Assembly: GCF_900101045.1 (NCBI RefSeq)
Contig: NZ_FNFN01000005.1
Coordinates: 310,001-374,000 of the forward strand
Length of the DNA stretch: 64,000 nt
Source of the DNA: Nocardioides sp. YR527
GTDB taxonomy: Bacteria; Actinomycetota; Actinomycetes; Propionibacteriales; Nocardioidaceae
Direction: 5' to 3'
Shown: positions 6,069-13,489 of the stretch, in pieces
How the letters are laid out: every line of letters starts with the position of its first letter
Numbering within the stretch: position 1 is the first letter of the stretch
Position numbers and translations under genes: made by a program
Notes under the pieces: generated by a model
The model's input: only the letters and a program-made list of their open reading frames with translations
Databases searched by the model: none
What the model was told of the DNA's origin: nothing

Positions 6069-8713
6069 CCCTGCCCCGGCTGGTGGTCGCTGCTCCCTCG
6101 ACGGGTTCGGGGAAGACGACCATCGCCACCGGGCTGATGGCGGCGCTGCGTGCTTCCGGGATGACGGTGAGCGGTCACAAGGTCGGGCCGGACTACATCG
6201 ACCCGGGCTACCACGCGCTCGCCACCGGTCGTCCGGGGCGCAACCTCGACCCCCACCTCGTGGGTGTCGAGCGGGTCGTGCCGCTGCTGCTCCATGGTGC
6301 TGCTGGGGCGGACGTGGCGGTCATCGAGGGTGTCATGGGCCTCTACGACGGCCGCCTCGGCACCGACGGCTTCGCCTCCACCGCCCACGTGTCCTCGTTG
6401 ACGTCCTCGCCGGTCGTCCTGGTCCTCGACGTCGCCCGGATGTCCCGCTCCGCCGCCGCGATCGCCGCCGGGATGGCGACCTTCGACCCGTCCGTACGCA
6501 TCGGGGGAGTCGTCCTCAACCGCTGCTCCCCGGGGCGCAACGCCGAGGAGATCCGGCGAGCGCTGGAGCAGGCCGGGCTGCCGGTGCTCGGTCTCCTGCC
6601 GCGCGATGAGTCGCTCGCGACCCCGTCGCGCCATCTGGGCCTCGTCCCGGTCGCCGAGCGTGACGAGTCGGTCGCGCTGATCGAGCGGCTGGGGGAGCAG
6701 GTCGCTGCTCACCTGGATCTGTCGGCGCTGATGGATGTAGCCAGCTCGGCGCCTGCGCTCGAGGGAGAGGCGTGGGACCCGGCCAAGGCGTTGCGCGAAG
6801 ACGACCGTGTTGGTCTCGACACGGCGTCGATCGTTCCTCACGACGCCGGCTCGACCGACGTTCCCACCGCTGGTCGAGCCGCCGGAGCCGCTAGGCGGAG
6901 GCGTGTCGAGCGTCGTATCGAGCCTGTCGAGATGACCAACACGGTCGCTCGCCCGGTCGTCGCTTTCGCGGGCGGCCGCGCGTTCACGTTCCGCTACCCC
7001 GAGACCGAGGAGCTCCTGGAGGCGGCAGGCTGCGACGTACGCTCATTCGACCCGCTCACCGATCCCACACTTCCCGAGGGGACGAGCGGGATCTACCTCG
7101 GCGGGGGCTTCCCGGAGATGTACGCCGCCGACCTCGCCGCCAACCACAGCCTGCTCCGCGACCTTCGCGCCGCAGTCGAGGCTGGAGTGCCGACGGTCGC
7201 CGAGTGCGCCGGGCTGCTCTACCTGGCCGAGTCCCTCGACGGCGTACCTATGGCCGGAGCCATCCCCACCCACGCCGCGATGAGCGAGCGCCTCACCCTG
7301 CGCTACCCGGTCGCGACGGCGGTCTCCGACTCCATCCTCACTCGCGCAGGCGAGCAGGTCACCGGCCACGAGTTCCACCGCACCACCACCTCACCCCCCG
7401 CCGGGACCCAGGCTGCGTGGACCGTCGACGGTGCCGCGACGGGCTTCGCCGGCCGGACCCTGCACGCTGCCTATCTCCACGTCCACTGGGCCGGGCACCC
7501 GCACTTGGCACGCCGCTTCGCCGACGCCGCGCATTCGTTCACCCCCGTCGGTCGAGCCGACGTCGTGAGGGACGAACGACGTCGTGTCGAGACCAACACG
7601 GTCCCCTCGAGCGCGACAGGGGACCGTGTTGGTCTCGACACGCCTCCGCCTAGCGGCTCCGGCGGCTCGACCAGCGGGGTGGGCGGCTCTGTCAGCGGGG
7701 TCGCGGATCCGCTGCGGCACCACGGGGACGTCGAGGTGGGGGAGGGGCTGCTCGACTTCGCGGTGAACGTCTACCCGGGTCCCCGACCGGAGTGGCTGGA
7801 CCGGACGCTCCACGAGTCGCTGGCCCCGGCCGCCTACCCCGACGAGGAACCGGCGCGGGCGGCGCTGGCGAAGCACCATGGGCGTGACCGCGACGAGGTG
7901 CTCCCGACGGCGGGGGCGGCGGAGGCGTTCACGCTCGTGGCGCGAGCCAGGCAGTGGCGCAAGCCTGTCGTCGTCCATCCGCAGTTCACCGAGCCCCACG
8001 CGGCGCTCGAGCAGGCCGGCCACCGAGTGACCGAGGTCCGTCTCCGTCACGAGGACGGCTTCAGCCTCGACCCGGCCGCGGTGCCCGAGGACGCGGACCT
8101 GGTCGTCGTCGGCAACCCGACCAACCCCACCGGCGTACTCCACCCGACCTCCACCCTCCGCGCCCTCCTCCGCCCCGGCCGATTGGTCGTGGTCGACGAG
8201 GCGTTCATGGATGCCGTCCCCGGCGAGCCGGAGACCTTGACCGGCGAGCGCACCGAGGGCCTGCTGGTCATCCGGAGCCTGACGAAGCACTGGTCGATCC
8301 CCGGCGTACGCGCCGGCTACGTCGTCGGCGACGCCGCCGCGATCAGCGACCTGGAGGCGGTGCGTACCCCGTGGTCGGTCTCGGCCACCGCGGCTGCCGC
8401 GATGCTCGCCTGCGCGACCGAGCGGGCGAGCGCCGAGGCCCGTGAGCGCGCCGAGCGGATCTCCACCTGGCGCGACCATCTCGAGACCGGCCTACGCGAC
8501 CAGCAGATCGAGTACGTCCCCTCGGCCGCCTCCTTCGTCCTGGCCCGCCCGGGCGCCGGGGTCCGTGAGGCCCTGCGCGAGGAAGGCATCGCCGTACGCC
8601 GCGCCGACACCTTCCCCGGCCTCGGCTCGGACTGGGTACGGATCGCAGTACGCCCCGAGGACCCGACCGATCAGCTCCTGGCGGCGCTGCGCCAGACCCG
8701 GGAGCCCTCGTGA
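6062..8713 (+). CDS. cobB: Fusion of cobyrinate/hydrogenobyrinate a,c-diamide synthase (CobB) and CobC-type PLP decarboxylase
   Basis: The 883-residue product joins two enzymes. Residues 1-490 are CobB: an ATPase domain with P-loop APSTGSGKTT near residue 11 and a class I glutamine amidotransferase domain with the nucleophile in VAECAGLLYL and a GHEFHR motif. It amidates the a and c acetates. Residues about 540-883 are an aminotransferase-fold enzyme with the PLP-lysine motif SLTKHWS near residue 742, like CobC/CobD L-threonine-phosphate decarboxylases that supply the aminopropanol arm. Mosaic repeats occupy both interdomain linkers (residues about 248-295 and 496-539). ATG 6062 overlaps cobO. 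A stand-alone histidinol-phosphate-like role for the second half cannot be excluded. Confidence 0.88.
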   Translation: MVTLPRLVVAAPSTGSGKTTIATGLMAALRASGMTVSGHKVGPDYIDPGYHALATGRPGRNLDPHLVGVERVVPLLLHGAAGADVAVIEGVMGLYDGRLGTDGFASTAHVSSLTSSPVVLVLDVARMSRSAAAIAAGMATFDPSVRIGGVVLNRCSPGRNAEEIRRALEQAGLPVLGLLPRDESLATPSRHLGLVPVAERDESVALIERLGEQVAAHLDLSALMDVASSAPALEGEAWDPAKALREDDRVGLDTASIVPHDAGSTDVPTAGRAAGAARRRRVERRIEPVEMTNTVARPVVAFAGGRAFTFRYPETEELLEAAGCDVRSFDPLTDPTLPEGTSGIYLGGGFPEMYAADLAANHSLLRDLRAAVEAGVPTVAECAGLLYLAESLDGVPMAGAIPTHAAMSERLTLRYPVATAVSDSILTRAGEQVTGHEFHRTTTSPPAGTQAAWTVDGAATGFAGRTLHAAYLHVHWAGHPHLARRFADAAHSFTPVGRADVVRDERRRVETNTVPSSATGDRVGLDTPPPSGSGGSTSGVGGSVSGVADPLRHHGDVEVGEGLLDFAVNVYPGPRPEWLDRTLHESLAPAAYPDEEPARAALAKHHGRDRDEVLPTAGAAEAFTLVARARQWRKPVVVHPQFTEPHAALEQAGHRVTEVRLRHEDGFSLDPAAVPEDADLVVVGNPTNPTGVLHPTSTLRALLRPGRLVVVDEAFMDAVPGEPETLTGERTEGLLVIRSLTKHWSIPGVRAGYVVGDAAAISDLEAVRTPWSVSATAAAAMLACATERASAEARERAERISTWRDHLETGLRDQQIEYVPSAASFVLARPGAGVREALREEGIAVRRADTFPGLGSDWVRIAVRPEDPTDQLLAALRQTREPS
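6803..6946 (+). repeat. Mosaic palindromic repeat in the CobB ATPase-glutaminase linker
   Basis: This 144-base (48-codon) copy starts with the reverse end GACCGTGTTGGTCTCGACAC and continues through a stem module to GGCTCGACC. A forward unit follows: GCTGGTCGAGCC, the stem GCCGGAGCCGCTAGGCGGAG, then GTGTCGAG and, after a short insertion, ACCAACACGGTC. The arrangement is reverse-forward, opposite to the intergenic copies. It reads in frame as DRVGLDT at the left end and TNTV at the right. Confidence 0.85.
7549..7677 (+). repeat. Complete bipartite mosaic repeat between the CobB and CobC domains
   Basis: The forward unit at 7549-7603 has head CGGTCGAGCC, a perfect stem GACGTCGT/ACGACGTC and tail GTGTCGAGACCAACACGGTC. 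An 18-base spacer (7604-7621) separates it from a reverse unit at 7622-7677, which carries a different stem (GCCTCCGCCTAGCGGCTCC) and ends GGCTCGACCAGCGG. The 20-base tails are perfect inverted copies. The length of 129 bases is a whole number of codons and encodes RVETNTV and DRVGLDT. Confidence 0.88.
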
Positions 8714-9633
8714 GCCCCCGGGCGATCGGGCTCCTCACCGGCTTCGCGCTGGACCGCCTGCTCGGAGACCCGCGGCGCTACCACCCGGTCGCCGGCTTCG
8801 GCACGGTCGCGATGAAGGCCGAGCGGGCCTGGTACGCGGACGACCGAGCCCGCGGCGTCCTCCACTCCGCGACCCTGGTCGGGGGTGCGGTGGTCCTCGG
8901 CGCCGCCGCGGAGCGCCTCGCCCCAGGACGGATCGGGACGGCGCTCGTGACCGCGGCCGCGACCTGGGCGGTCCTCGGCGGCCGCTCCCTGGAGCGCGAG
9001 GCGATGGCCGTCCATGACCATCTCGACCGCGGGGACCTCCCAGCGGCACGGCAGCGGCTGACCCATCTGGTCGGCCGCGACACCAGCGAGCTCGGCGCCG
9101 ACGAGGTCTCCCGTGCCGTCGTGGAGAGCGTCGCCGAGAACACCTCCGACGCGGTGGTCGCACCGCTGGTGTGGGGCGCCGTCGCAGGTGTCCCCGGACT
9201 GCTCGGCTACCGAGCCGCCAACACCCTGGACGCCATGGTCGGCCACCACAACGAGCGCTACGAGCGCTTCGGCTGGGCCAGCGCCCGCCTCGACGACCTG
9301 CTCAACCTGCCCGGCTCCCGCCTGTCCGGCCTCCTCGCGGTCGCCGCGTCCCCGAGCGGCGCGGCCGACGCCGTACGTGCCTGGCGCCGCGACGCCGCCG
9401 AGCACCCCAGCCCCAACGCTGGCGTCGTCGAGGCCACCTTCGCCGGCTCGCTCGGGGTCCGGCTGGGCGGCACCAACACCTACTACGGCAACCGCGTCGA
9501 GCACCGCGCGGTCATGGGCGACGGCCGCGCGACCGAGCCGGCCGACATCCCCCGGGCCACCCGGCTGGCGCGGAAGATCGGGATCGGCGCGGCCCTGGTC
9601 GCTGCCGCGTACGCCGTCGTTCAGCGCTCCTGA
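8710..9633 (+). CDS. cobD: Adenosylcobinamide-phosphate synthase CobD (CbiB family), membrane protein
   Basis: The 307-residue integral membrane enzyme attaches the aminopropanol (phosphate) arm to adenosylcobyric acid. Family motifs are LDRLLGDPRRYHPVAGFG at the N-terminus, VSRAVVESVAENTSDAVVAPL in the middle, GYRAANTLDAMVGHHNERY and a C-terminal GGTNTYYGN. GTG 8710 is used because it overlaps the stop of the upstream fusion gene and starts directly at the family N-terminus. It ends the operon and converges, with a 13-base overlap, on the ferredoxin-like gene. Confidence 0.92.
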   Translation: MSPRAIGLLTGFALDRLLGDPRRYHPVAGFGTVAMKAERAWYADDRARGVLHSATLVGGAVVLGAAAERLAPGRIGTALVTAAATWAVLGGRSLEREAMAVHDHLDRGDLPAARQRLTHLVGRDTSELGADEVSRAVVESVAENTSDAVVAPLVWGAVAGVPGLLGYRAANTLDAMVGHHNERYERFGWASARLDDLLNLPGSRLSGLLAVAASPSGAADAVRAWRRDAAEHPSPNAGVVEATFAGSLGVRLGGTNTYYGNRVEHRAVMGDGRATEPADIPRATRLARKIGIGAALVAAAYAVVQRS

Positions 9634-9980
9634 CGGAAGGCCCGGGCCAGGACCGCCGGCGGGGCATCGGCGATGCCCGGTCCGCCGGCGCGGGCCCATT
9701 GGGCCAGGGCGTCGGCGACCCTGGCGCTGCCGGTCCGGGCGACCCAGACCGGCCGGGCCCCGCGCCGGCGTCCCTCCGGGGAGGGGCCGACCACCACGAC
9801 GTCGGCTCGCTCGCAGGGGCCGAGGCAGTCGGCGACACGTACCGTCGCCGACTCCCCGGCCGCACTGTTCAGCGTCGTGAGCACGGCCGCATGGTCCACC
9901 CCGGGCGACTTCCGCTCGCTCCCGCAGCAGCATCCGCGGCAGACCGTCAGGGTCGGCCGACCGGCGGCCGGGTCGGTCAT
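9621..9980 (-). CDS. Small thioredoxin-like [2Fe-2S] ferredoxin-domain protein
   Basis: The 119-residue protein has CRGCCCGSERKSPG near residue 14 and VADCLGPCERADVVVV near residue 49, the spaced cysteine pattern of thioredoxin-like [2Fe-2S] ferredoxins. A strong SD (GGAGG) lies six bases before the ATG. The gene starts 11 bases after the small cysteine-rich ORF of the ribonucleotide reductase operon, so it is probably transcribed with nrdBA. Similar proteins also accompany cobalamin genes, so its electron-transfer partner could be either system; the sequence does not decide this. Confidence 0.7.
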   Translation of the reverse strand: MTDPAAGRPTLTVCRGCCCGSERKSPGVDHAAVLTTLNSAAGESATVRVADCLGPCERADVVVVGPSPEGRRRGARPVWVARTGSARVADALAQWARAGGPGIADAPPAVLARAFRQER

Positions 9981-9991
9981 CCTCGGCCTCC

Positions 9992-10105
9992 TCAGCCCTC
10001 GCAGGCTTCGCAGTCGGGGCCGTTCTCGATGGCACAGACCTGGGCGTCGGTCCAGTCGTCCCAGGTCAGGTCGTCGATGGCGTCGGTGGTCGGGTTCTCG
10101 TTCAT
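9992..10105 (-). CDS. 37-residue cysteine-rich protein downstream of nrdA; candidate detached NrdA redox tail
   Basis: The product is acidic, contains DDLTWDDWTDAQ and ends CAIENGPDCEACEG. Ribonucleotide reductase alpha subunits end in a flexible tail with two nearby cysteines that re-reduce the active site, and the neighbouring NrdA lacks one. The ORF has its own ribosome binding site (GAGAGG, seven bases before ATG 10105) and starts 28 bases after the nrdA stop, in the +1 frame. That frame is also open upstream through the end of nrdA, so a frameshifted fusion cannot be excluded. Its function as a trans-acting tail is inference. The stop lies 11 bases before the ferredoxin-like gene. Confidence 0.6.
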   Translation of the reverse strand: MNENPTTDAIDDLTWDDWTDAQVCAIENGPDCEACEG

Positions 10106-10133
10106 GGTCGTACCTCTCGTCGAGAAAACGGGT

Positions 10134-11828
10134 TCAGCGGGACTGCTTGCTGGCCTGGATGCCGGCCCGCGAGCGCAGGTAGTAGAGGCTCTTGATGTTC
10201 GGGTCGAGCAGCGCGAGCTTGTGGATCTTGCTGATGTACTGAGGCGTCGCGTCGGCCTGGAAGAACAGGTTGAGCGACTGCGCCTGGTCGATGTAGACCT
10301 GTCGGTCCGAGGCCCGGGCGAGCAGGACCTCCTGGTCGATCTCGTAGCCGGTCTTGAAGACGTCCTTCTCGTGGTCGTCGAGCCAGTCCACATGAGCCAC
10401 GGACCCACCGTTGTCGATGATGTCGGAGATGTGCGCCTGGTCGTAGACGCCACGCTCCTTCATCACCTCGACGAGGTTCTGGTTGGCCCGCGGCATCTCA
10501 CCGGCCGAGGTGGTCTGGTTCCAGACGTTGGCGACGTACGGCTCGATGCCCTGGCTGGTGCCGCCGACGATCACCGCGGTGCTCATCGTCGGCGCGATCG
10601 CCATCAGGTGGGAGTTGCGCCGCCCGACGCACCACTCCGGGATGCCCGCGACCGAGCCCATCCACCGCGACGCGGCGTCGGCCGCTGCGGAGATGTGCTC
10701 GAAGATGTCGGTGTTGAGCGCCGCGGCCTTGTCGGACTCGAACGGCACCCGCTGCTTCTGCAGGTAGTCGTGGTAGCCCATCACACCCAGGCCCAGGCTG
10801 CGGGCCTTCTCGGTGTAGCGCACCGCCCGCTCCAGGCCGCGGATCGTACGCGCCTTGCGCAGGAACGCCTCGGCGACCGAGTCGAGGAAGACGGTCGCGA
10901 CGTACGCGGTGTCCTGGTCCTTCCACTCGTCGTAGGTCGACAGGTTCAGCGAGGAGAGCACGCAGGTGTAGGAGTGGTCCTCGTCGGAGAAGAGGGTGAT
11001 CTCCGAGCACAGGTTGGAGGCCTTGTTCTCCAGCCCGTTGGCCTTGTACGACTCGGTCTGGGCCGCATTGACGGTGTCGACCTTCCAGATGTAGCCCTTG
11101 CCGAGCACCACCCGGATCTTCAGCACCCGCTGGTAGCGCTCCAGAGCATCCCTGTCGCCGGCCAGCATCCGGTCGATGAACGCCTGGCTGAAGATCCAGC
11201 CGACGTTCTTGTTGGCCGGCTCGCGGAAGATCAGATCGGCGAGCTCGAAGAAGTCCGGGTGGTCCACCGGCAGGTAGCCCGCCCAGGAGCCGCGGCGGGT
11301 GGCGCCCTGGCTGATCTGGTTGGTCATCTCCACGAAGTTGCAGAAGACCGGGACCACGCCGTTGGCCTTGCCGTTGTCGCTGAACTTCGCGCCGCGCGGC
11401 CGGACGTCGCCGAGGTACGCCGAGGTGCCGAACCCGTTCTGCGACAGGATCGCGGCCTCCTTGAGGGTCTCGTAGAAGCCCCACACCGAGTCCTCCACGT
11501 AGGAGCCCTCGCACGAGACCGGCAGGCCGCGGTCGGTGCCGAGGTTGGAGAGCACCGGCGTCGACGGCGAGAGCCAGCCGTTCCAGATCGCCTCGAAGAA
11601 CTTCTCGGTCCACGAGGTGCCGTCCTCACGGGCGTACATCTCGTCGGCCAGCTCGCCGGCGGTGGCGGCGATCGTCTCGTAGCGTTCGCGGACGCTCTGG
11701 CCCTCCACGGTGTACTTCGCCTTGAACATCGCGTAGCCCGCGGTGGTCATGAAGACGGGCACGACGCCCTCGGCCTGCAGCGCCTTGCGCTCGGCGGAGA
11801 GCGCCTCCCAGTTGCTGTTGCTGCCCAT
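10134..11828 (-). CDS. nrdA: Class I ribonucleoside-diphosphate reductase alpha subunit, short form without ATP-cone and without C-terminal cysteine tail
   Basis: The 564-residue protein reduces ribonucleotides using a radical supplied by NrdB. Catalytic residues are present: C106 in LPVSCEGSY, the N-x-C-x-E triad N272/C274/E276 in ASNLCSEI, and C289 in YTCVLSSLNLS. The radical-transfer tyrosine pair is Y549-Y550 in LYYLRSR. No N-terminal ATP-cone is visible, unlike long NrdA proteins of about 750 residues or more. The protein stops 14 residues after Y550 with no cysteine pair, whereas E. coli NrdA continues for about 30 residues to its redox cysteines. The ATG overlaps the nrdB stop, so the two are coupled. 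Confidence 0.9.
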   Translation of the reverse strand: MGSNSNWEALSAERKALQAEGVVPVFMTTAGYAMFKAKYTVEGQSVRERYETIAATAGELADEMYAREDGTSWTEKFFEAIWNGWLSPSTPVLSNLGTDRGLPVSCEGSYVEDSVWGFYETLKEAAILSQNGFGTSAYLGDVRPRGAKFSDNGKANGVVPVFCNFVEMTNQISQGATRRGSWAGYLPVDHPDFFELADLIFREPANKNVGWIFSQAFIDRMLAGDRDALERYQRVLKIRVVLGKGYIWKVDTVNAAQTESYKANGLENKASNLCSEITLFSDEDHSYTCVLSSLNLSTYDEWKDQDTAYVATVFLDSVAEAFLRKARTIRGLERAVRYTEKARSLGLGVMGYHDYLQKQRVPFESDKAAALNTDIFEHISAAADAASRWMGSVAGIPEWCVGRRNSHLMAIAPTMSTAVIVGGTSQGIEPYVANVWNQTTSAGEMPRANQNLVEVMKERGVYDQAHISDIIDNGGSVAHVDWLDDHEKDVFKTGYEIDQEVLLARASDRQVYIDQAQSLNLFFQADATPQYISKIHKLALLDPNIKSLYYLRSRAGIQASKQSR

Positions 11829-12826
11829 CAGAACTCAAACTCCGTCTCGCCGATGTTGCGGTTGTATTCGTTGCCGGTGACCTGGAAGAAGTCGTGGAAC
11901 TGGGTGCCGTTGATGCCGCTGTAGAACCACTCGGCGATCGGGTTGTCCTCGACCCCGAACAGCGGCTCCATCCGCATGTTCTCCAGCGTCATGTCGACCC
12001 GGGACTTCACGAAGGCCTCCAGGTCGGCCTGGTCGATGCCGGTGATGGGCCCGTGGGCGAAGAGCATCTCCACGATCCGGGCCTCGTGGGCGTAGAGGTG
12101 CTCGGCGACGCCGCGGACGCGCTCGAACAGGTCGGAGCGCTCGGCCTCGAACTTGTCGGCCGGCACGGTGGCGGCGTACTCGTCCAGCGTGGTGTTGAAC
12201 AGCCAGGCGCCGCCGGTGGCGTGCAGGTTCTCGTCGCGGGCGGAGAAGTTGATGCCGCTGATCACGTTCTGCAGCAGGTTCTTCCCGCCGGACTGGAAGT
12301 GCTTGAGGAAGGCGAAGTTGGAGTAGAGGACGCAGTTCTCCATCAGCGTGAAGACGCTCAGCGCGTAGAGCAGGTCCTCGTCGGCGATGGCCTCCCACAC
12401 GAAGGCGATCCGCTCGGCCAGCACCGGGTCGTTCTTGTAGGAGTCGTAGAACTCCTCGGTGTCGATCATCAGGGTCTTGTTGAGCTTCGCGTAGAACGGC
12501 GCGTGCATGTTCAGCTCGGCGAACGAGAAGGCGTTGGTCATCATCTGGACCTCGGGCCGCGGGAAGGAGTGGAAGAGCCGGTCGCCCCACACCTCGCCGC
12601 CCAGGATCAGCTCGTAGATGGTGAACAGCTTCAGCGTCGTCTTGACCGCGGCCTGCTCGGCGTCGGTCATGTTGACCAGGAAGTCCTGCTTGTCGTTCTC
12701 GACCGGGATCTCCTCGGCCGTCCAGAAGATGCTCCGCTGCTTCTTGGCCAGGTCCTCGGCCATCGGATAGTCGAAGACGTACGCCGACTTCTCCGTGCGG
12801 ATCGGTAGACCCTCGGTGTCGATCAT
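11828..12826 (-). CDS. nrdB: Class I ribonucleoside-diphosphate reductase beta subunit
   Basis: The 332-residue ferritin-fold subunit houses the dimetal site and radical. Conserved helices are FTIYELILGGEVWGDR, FSFAELNMHAPFY (candidate ligands E104 and H108, candidate radical Y112), LMENCVLYSNFAF and ARDENLHATGGAWL. The second helix has E-x3-H where class Ia and Ib proteins normally show E-x2-H. ATG 12826 follows AGAGAAG; longer in-frame starts run into the riboswitch. There is no N-terminal ATP-cone, so neither subunit shows one. It is the first gene of an operon controlled by a cobalamin riboswitch and probably NrdR. Confidence 0.9.
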   Translation of the reverse strand: MIDTEGLPIRTEKSAYVFDYPMAEDLAKKQRSIFWTAEEIPVENDKQDFLVNMTDAEQAAVKTTLKLFTIYELILGGEVWGDRLFHSFPRPEVQMMTNAFSFAELNMHAPFYAKLNKTLMIDTEEFYDSYKNDPVLAERIAFVWEAIADEDLLYALSVFTLMENCVLYSNFAFLKHFQSGGKNLLQNVISGINFSARDENLHATGGAWLFNTTLDEYAATVPADKFEAERSDLFERVRGVAEHLYAHEARIVEMLFAHGPITGIDQADLEAFVKSRVDMTLENMRMEPLFGVEDNPIAEWFYSGINGTQFHDFFQVTGNEYNRNIGETEFEF

Positions 12827-12967
12827 CTTCTCTCGTGCCCCCTTCGCCCGCGGGCCTCGCGGCCCGCTCGGATGTCTCGTGCATCCGTTCCGGGGGCAGG
12901 AGAGGACAGCGTCGTACGCGCTCGATCCCCTGACCTTCCCTCGAGGTCGCGGACCCCACCATGAGGT

Positions 12968-13135
12968 GGGCACTGGCAGGTCTTCGGACTCGTGGGCTTC
13001 GTGCTCGGTCCTAGTGGCCGTCGCTTCCCAGGGGCATGGCTTGCTCCCAGTGCTTCGTGACGGCGGTCGTTCCCACTCACCGCTGCGGGGCAGTCCCGGA
13101 CTCACACCGGGTTCCCTCTTGCCTCTCCCGCCCCG
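12968..13135 (-). promoter_or_regulatory. Cobalamin riboswitch upstream of nrdBA
   Basis: On the minus strand the segment GGAACCCGGTGTGAGTCCGG, followed by GACTGCCCCGCAGCGGTGAG, is the B12-box core. A 3' part containing GAGTCCGAAGACCTGCCAGT completes the pattern. It lies between the nrd promoter and the nrdB ATG. The arrangement parallels the known riboswitch in front of Streptomyces coelicolor nrdABS: B12 is expected to switch off the class I reductase when a class II enzyme can work. Confidence 0.88.
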
Positions 13136-13165
13136 TCGCCGAGGAAGGAGAACCAGCTGCGAGGA

Positions 13166-13212
13166 CCACTATATGCGGGAATTACACCAATGCAACTTCC
13201 TAGATCTTGTGC
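13166..13212 (-). promoter_or_regulatory. nrdBA promoter with two NrdR-like boxes
   Basis: On the minus strand TTGCAT (13190-13195) and TATAGT (13168-13173) form -35 and -10 elements 16 bases apart. Two 16-base sequences resembling the NrdR consensus ACACTATATCTTGTGT lie at 13166-13181 (first half CACTATAT matches) and 13197-13212 (CTAGATCTTGTG matches all but one base). Their starts are 31 bases apart, the usual spacing of paired NrdR boxes. The first overlaps the -10. Confidence 0.6.
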
Positions 13213-13280
13213 TTCGCTGTGTCGTCGGAAACATCCCCGGCACCGGTTCTACGACCCGTGCTAGCCTCGGCGCCGAGTCG

Positions 13281-13430
13281 AACGCATCCTGATGGATGCC
13301 AGGGAACTCCGGTGAGAATCCGGGACTGGCGCGCAGCGGTGAGGGCGACGGCGATGCCAGCAAGCCACTGGGGACGTGTCCCTGGGAAGGCGGCCTCGCC
13401 GGGTGAACCCGAGTCCGAAAACCTGTCGGC
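13281..13430 (+). promoter_or_regulatory. Cobalamin riboswitch upstream of the btuCDF-type transporter
   Basis: The core GGGAACTCCGGTGAGAATCC, followed by GGGACTGGCGCGCAGCGGTG and then a GAGTCCGAAAACCTGTC 3' segment, is the cobalamin riboswitch pattern. It lies on the strand opposite to the nrdB riboswitch, so two B12 sensors face away from each other across about 145 bases. It ends about 60 bases before the permease start. Confidence 0.85.
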
Positions 13431-13489
13431 TCAGATGTACGTCACGGCCCTCGCGACCAGGGTCCAGAGGACCTGAGAGGCCGACCGCC

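Noticed and set aside
10106..10453. Open frame upstream of the 37-residue ORF, as if a longer 153-residue gene existed
   Set aside because: It lies in another frame over the conserved 3' end of nrdA and has no SD at its start. Only the part after ATG 10105, which has an SD, is kept.
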